A stretch of DNA of 64,000 nt from Prosopocoilus inquinatus (Eukaryota; Arthropoda; Insecta; Coleoptera; Lucanidae). This document shows positions 58,874-64,000 of this stretch, one piece after another. Within the stretch, counting starts at the first letter, position 1; every line of letters starts with the position of its first letter. The stretch is from contig CM069869.1 of NCBI GenBank assembly GCA_036172665.1, positions 620,001 through 684,000 on the forward strand. The letters are read 5' to 3'. The notes under the pieces are model-generated. The model was given only the letters and a program-made list of their open reading frames with translations. It searched no databases and was not told where the DNA came from. The position numbers were made by a program, and so were the translations under genes.

Positions 58874-59909
58874 ATGGAAATCCGCGTAAAAATTTTCGTG
58901 CCATGATTTTTTACGATTTCAAATGTGGTCTAACGCCGAAACAATGCCCCGATCGGCTTCATTTGGCTTTTGGAGATGAAGCACCATCAAAGTACAGTGT
59001 TTATAATTGGTTTGCCGAATTCCCGCGTGGACGTACCTCTCGCAGTGACGAATTTCGTGAAAGTCGTCCATCAACATCTGTTGTTGCCACTAATGCAGAT
59101 GCTGTGCGTGAAATGCTTGAGCGAGATCGACATGTCACATACCGTGAGATTCAAGCATACTTACGCATTGACATGAAAGCAATACACCAGATTTTGCTTG
59201 ATTATTTGAACGTACGAAAGCTTTGCAGTCGTTGGATCCCACACAATTTAACAGAAGCGCAAAAGCAGGGTCGTGTCAAATGGTGCGAAGCAATGCTCAA
59301 GAAATTCAACAGAGTTCGTTCAAATTTAGTTTAGAACATCGTTACTGGTGACGAAACGTGGATCTATTCGTACGAGCCAGAAAGTAAACAACAATCTACC
59401 GTTTGGGTATTTCAAAATGAACCAAAACCAACAAAAGTTGTCCGTTCACGCAGTGCTGCGAAGCAAATGATTGCTTGTTTTTTTTTGGTTTAACTGGACA
59501 TGTAGCAACCGTGGCTTTAGAGGATCGAAAAACCGTGAATGCTGATTGGTATACTACAATTTGTTTGCCGGAAGTCATCGATCAAATAAGAAGAAACAAT
59601 CAAAATCGACGAATTATTCTCCATCATGACAACGCCAGCTCTCACTCAGCCCGTCAAACAGTTGATTTTTTGTCCAACAAAAATGTTGAATTAATGACTC
59701 ATTGTCCATATTCACCTGATTTATCACCTAATGATTTCTTTTTGTTCCCAAATATCAAAAATAAAATGCGTGATGAGCGATTTTCGTCGGCTGAAGCAGC
59801 GGTTGAAACATTCCGGACACCGGTTTCTGAGACACCATCTTTAGAGTGGAAAACGTGCTTTAGAAATTGGTTCGAGCGTATGCAAAAGTGTATTGACGTA
59901 AAAGGCTAA
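58874..59909 (+). pseudogene. Mariner transposase pseudogene (copy 2, catalytic part present)
   Basis: Colinear with a full-length mariner transposase (about 345 aa) but broken at least three times: a one-base loss just after the start codon near 58885, an in-frame TAG at about 59332 before IVTGDETW, and a shift in the T-run at about 59480. The D,D34D residues remain: VTGDETW, ILHHDN, YSPDLSPNDF. Inactive. Confidence 0.9.
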
Positions 59910-59993
59910 TACTTCGAAAAACAATGATACCGTTTACCAAATTTCATATGCGTTTTTTCATACCGTTTCCAGAAACTTTTCCAGCAGCCCACG

Positions 59994-62900
59994 TATTCAT
60001 CTATGGAAGCTTTATTACATTATTATTTCCAAATTTATTTTCTTCGCCATGGTTACCGTGCGTTGTTAGTAATGACACTACTGATTTTGAATTGTCAGAT
60101 TGAATTAAATTGTTCTCTTGATTTATTGTAAAATGCATACAACCGCCGAAAAAGTAAATAGTAGATGCACATTATTTCAGATGAAGTTCATTGACAGAGG
60201 TTTTTGCGTTATCTGCCGCCAAATTTCCGGATAGATCAATTATTCCCTTCCTTAATACTTCCTATGTGCAGTTTTTAAATGATTCACCATAGAGAATTGA
60301 GCAATAACTATAGCTACGTAATGTTAAAACCTCTATGTGCAATTTTATATTATTTGAAATGTATTATCTGATCACAAGATTCTCACTGTTACAAGTTACA
60401 AGATTCTCACTGTACAATTACAGTTTATTTGGAGCGTTATGTACTTTTTGATTTATTAAGGTTTTTAATAACTATAAATTGCTTACAAAACTCAGTACAT
60501 TTATAAATATTGCATTTGTACCTTAAGCAGTAGAATGGCGTTCGTGGTCGCTTTTTGCAAGGGTAGCATATTCATTAGTTTTTTAATTGAAAACTGGAAT
60601 GAACGGTTATGTAAAATTCATTATATCTTAGGATACCCTGATACCCTGTTTAAAGTTTTTTTAACATTTTCCTGTATCTGTAATGGTTTTATCTTGATGA
60701 ATAAACAATATGAATGCTAGACATTAAACGAATACCATTTTATTTCTGCAGATCAATCAAAACGCCATCTAATCAAATAAAAGGGCGAAATTTCTCCCTC
60801 CTAGTTAAAATTTGCCTCTCGAATTCCAACAGGAAGTAATTAGGCGCCGTAATTACACCACCACCGTCTGTGGTTTGGTGTAATTATCAGGGTCCTGCTA
60901 CTTCGTTCAGGTAATTTCACAGATTTTTTTACAGTCATTTCTTTCGTCCTTTTCCGGAATGTTTGTAATTCAATCCCATAAATTACGCACGTCCGCCGCT
61001 CATGCAATTTGAAAACTGGAGTTCCTCCTCCTTGGCGCAGTTGTAATTAATTTTCTCGACGATGTACATACGATTCCGTTACAGTGGAGGAACGTGGTTG
61101 CATTAGCATGCGATGGAACTCGTTTGTTCGATTTGTATATTTGTTTCAAAAGTCTCCATCCTAGGCAAATTAGTTGGAGAGAAGAAGGCAAAGAATTGCA
61201 AAGAATTAAAAATCTAATTACCTGAATTTGGAAGTCAGTTAATCGTTTGTGAACAAAATCTTTTGTAAAGGAAAAAATCATACTAACGAATTACAGAATT
61301 TTGGGATTGTGTTGATAAAAATTTGCTTCGTGAGCAGAAAATAAGAAAAAAGTGTACGCCAATTTGAAGTTTTCTTGCACGAGTATCTGCTTTGATCAGT
61401 CTATAAAGCCGAAGGTAGTCCGTGCATCAGTTAACAACGCTCTTTGTTGAGCAACTCTCATGTTTCAAATCGTAACATTGATGACATTTAGCTTCGGAAA
61501 GGTACCGTTGATAAACATTTCCGATAAAGCAATTACACGCCTCTTGATCATCGTATCGATTTTCTCATCAAACACCAACACCAGGCCCAGGGGACACCAC
61601 AACGACGACTGAGTGCTTCAGGCACGTCGTAAATTAATAAAGCCCAAAACTGGCCTTACCCCTAACGAAAGAAAGAAGGGTTTAAACTACTGTTGCGAGT
61701 CGATAACATTACCACGTTACCTCGCGGTAAATTTTCAACGTTGCCGGGTAAAATGCCATTCATTTGTTATCGTTTGTTATCTTTATTGCCAACATAATGT
61801 AATTTTTTCCAAATGATCGAGTTGCAAACTGCAAGTAAACTATTGAAACAAACTGTGAAGGAATGCTTTTAATTATCTAGAAAAAATGCAAATAATACTA
61901 AAATATAGGAAATAAATGCTTCATAACTTCAAAAGATTTTCGTCCAAATTATTTAAACTAAATATTTAGTGGAAATAATACTAAACATTGGAAACCTGAT
62001 TTTTTTAACAAAAGCCATAAATGTATGCGAGTCAGATAATCAAAAAATTTAAAGAGATATCAAATTTTTAGTTAAAATTGTAATTGGTAAGTCCGGCTAC
62101 GAGATGTCGCACCTTGAGCTGTAATTGGTAATGTCACGATAACATTTCGGTAAGGTAATACAAAAAATAAATTTCTGATAATTTAATAACACTATAGCCT
62201 ATTTTTTCGGATAGGCGGAAAATGCGAAAATGAATAGTGCTCTCCTTTTAGTCAGTTATTTGTGTTATTTTCTTTATTTTATTAAAACAGCAACCAGTTA
62301 CTGACAATTGGGGTCAAGTTTGATTTTTTTTTCCTCTGCTAGTTGTGTAACACATTGAAACAATCTATAAATTTAAGATAAAGATAAAGTATAGTTTGAA
62401 CTATTCGAAATAATCGTGACGTCAACAAAAGCCAACCGGGTATGAGATGACATAAAAAGGACCATTAGCAGGAAATGTCAAATGTGAATGCAATTTAATC
62501 GTTCCGTCGGAATAACAAATGTACAAAAAAATGTAAATTGCAGAACCATACAACAGGAAAACTGAGACGCCGCGCGTCACCTGATTTTATGATTTCTTAG
62601 TTTTTTTTTTTTAATATTTTGTAGAATCTTCTTCTTCGGTTAGGTTGAAATACGTTTAGTATAGTTGGGTTGATCTTAGGACAATTTTAATGTTATAAAG
62701 TTTGTGTTTAAAAAAGGCAAAAAAGGAACATAAGCGAGATAAAGGAAAAGATAAAAAGATCGACTTTTAAACAATTAAAAATGCCAAAACAGCGGAAATT
62801 GCACCACAAAATTAGATCGAGGTGTGGGACAATTTATATTATAAAAACCCAATTATACTGCAACCAAGACGTTGGTGAAAACTTATTTTCAATGTAATAA

Positions 62901-64000
62901 AAGCAGACGAGAAAATATAACGCGAGACGTTCACACATCACACTCCATGTTTGCGGTCAATTATTGCACCATCGGATATAAATGCGAAATAAAACTTAAC
63001 ATACAGGGTTACTTTTTGGAAAGCGTTTTTTCAAACCGTAACGTCTAAGGGCGTAAAGGCAGTATGATTAAAATTTGCTTTAGCACAGCTCATAGAATTT
63101 CTACAGGTGACTTTATCTTGAATTATTTTCTAGTTTCGATTTATATAACGCTCATTTAAAAAAACGAATTAACTTTAATATGACCGCAACGCATATAAAA
63201 TTCAAATGATTTAAGATGAGAGGTGAAACACACGGTGCAGATCGTTCGTTAAATTGCTCGAACTAAAATATTTAACGAGTGCAGAGCAAATGCTGAAATG
63301 AAATACCAAATATTAAACTTTTAAAGTTACAGTGGTATTGTCCGGGAATTTCATCATAATTTGACTTTTATACGTTGTTCTTCTTGGTTAGAAATAATAA
63401 TGCACGAATTTTCATCATGCAGAGACTGATTATTATTTTTTGCTTAAAGAAATTCATGTCGATAACAAATGCAGTTTTAGTACTCTAGTAATTATTTCAG
63501 GGACGAAAATAGTAAGACGACAACGGAATGCACAGATTTGAATTTATTTTAGAAAATAAAAACTGACTTTAGTTTCTGGGAATTCGTTCTTCTTTCACTA
63601 TTGTTCGTGCACATATAATATTATTCAAAATTTGATTTTTTAATACAAAATTAAGTTCTGTAAGTTTTAAAACAATTTTAAAACTTGAAGTCTGTTAAGA
63701 AAGTCCTATTGTCGCCAAATACGAAGAATGGCCATTAAAAAGTTTTTTTTTTTATTCGAATTTGGGACCGAAAGTCCTTATATTAAACATTTTAAATGTT
63801 TAAACAGAAATTTACACTTGATCAGGATAAAGTCGAAAAGCTTTCTTGAAAGTTATTCGAAATGTAATCATCGCAGGACTAGATGATTTAGGCAAAAATT
63901 GGTGGAGACGTTTAAGAGACTTTACAGAGTGTAAACAAAATAACAATGTTTTGGATACTTATTAAAGAAAACGCAACGTTTTAGATATTAATGAAAACGT
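59994..64000. other. No gene recognised
   Basis: AT-rich DNA with no supported exon on either strand. A compact hairpin with arms GTAATTACACCA/TGGTGTAATTA lies at about 60849-60888, a 17-bp direct duplication (ACAAGATTCTCACTGT) at about 60373-60410, and a stretch resembling 44705-44800 at about 61610-61690. It may be a long intron of the GPCR gene. Confidence 0.4.

Larger units (their letters stand above)
57736..59993 (+). mobile_element. Composite of two head-to-tail mariner copies inside one TIR pair
   Basis: Left terminus CGTGGGCTGCTGGAAAATTTT (from 57736) and right terminus AAAACTTTTCCAGCAGCCCACG-type sequence (ending 59993) are inverted repeats flanked by TA (57734-57735 and 59994-59995). 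Between them lie two direct copies of the same mariner 5' region (57775-58271 and 58745-59235). The first copy has only the left end, the second only the right end. Confidence 0.85.

Overview
This is an AT-rich animal nuclear window, almost certainly from an insect. Gene content, very short introns (about 50-65 bp) next to kilobase introns, AG/GT splice sites, AATAAA signals and insect-type mariner/pogo/hAT/LINE relics all point that way. A beetle or similar holometabolous insect is plausible, but the sequence alone does not prove the order.

Layout. (1) 1-1412, minus: 5' part of the palmitoyl-transferase HIP14/ZDHHC17 gene (ankyrin repeats and first membrane segments), running off the left edge. 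(2) 3624-9815, plus: complete 15-exon DNA polymerase delta catalytic subunit (1,043 aa), divergent from HIP14. (3) 10413-11119, minus: complete 4-exon ARL1 GTPase, convergent with POLD1; the two poly(A) signals lie within about 40 bp of each other. (4) 16463-39384, plus: a 14-exon, about 23 kb gene for an ABTB2/ABTB3 (BTBD11)-type protein (histone-fold-like region, ankyrin repeats, BTB) with an insect-specific-looking N-terminal half of about 590 aa. All exon phases fit together. (5) 47883-48668, minus: the last two exons (TM5-TM7 and tail) of a neuromedin-U/CAPA/pyrokinin-type neuropeptide GPCR. Its upstream exons were not found and are probably outside the window.

Between and inside these genes the DNA is rich in mobile elements. 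They include a nearly intact TA-flanked pogo-type transposon (39939-43192) with a 682-codon transposase frame plus a frameshifted C-terminal domain; a 1.38 kb non-autonomous hAT element with perfect 8-bp target duplication (19624-21004); a composite of two head-to-tail mariner copies inside one pair of terminal repeats (57736-59993); a LINE split by younger insertions including an opposite-strand LINE (50052-53030); several foldback elements/MITEs; a 3 x 308 bp near-identical tandem array (26177-27100); and a long strand-asymmetric polypyrimidine repeat (about 11530-15745) with a diverged inverted copy at 18370-19500.

The genes do not form a pathway; they are ordinary neighbours in a eukaryotic genome. 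The right-hand 11 kb contains no recognisable host gene. No clearly new functional system was found. The best candidates for novelty are the polypyrimidine repeat family, the 308-bp satellite, the ACGTC-studded MITE and the N-terminal extension of the ABTB2-like protein.
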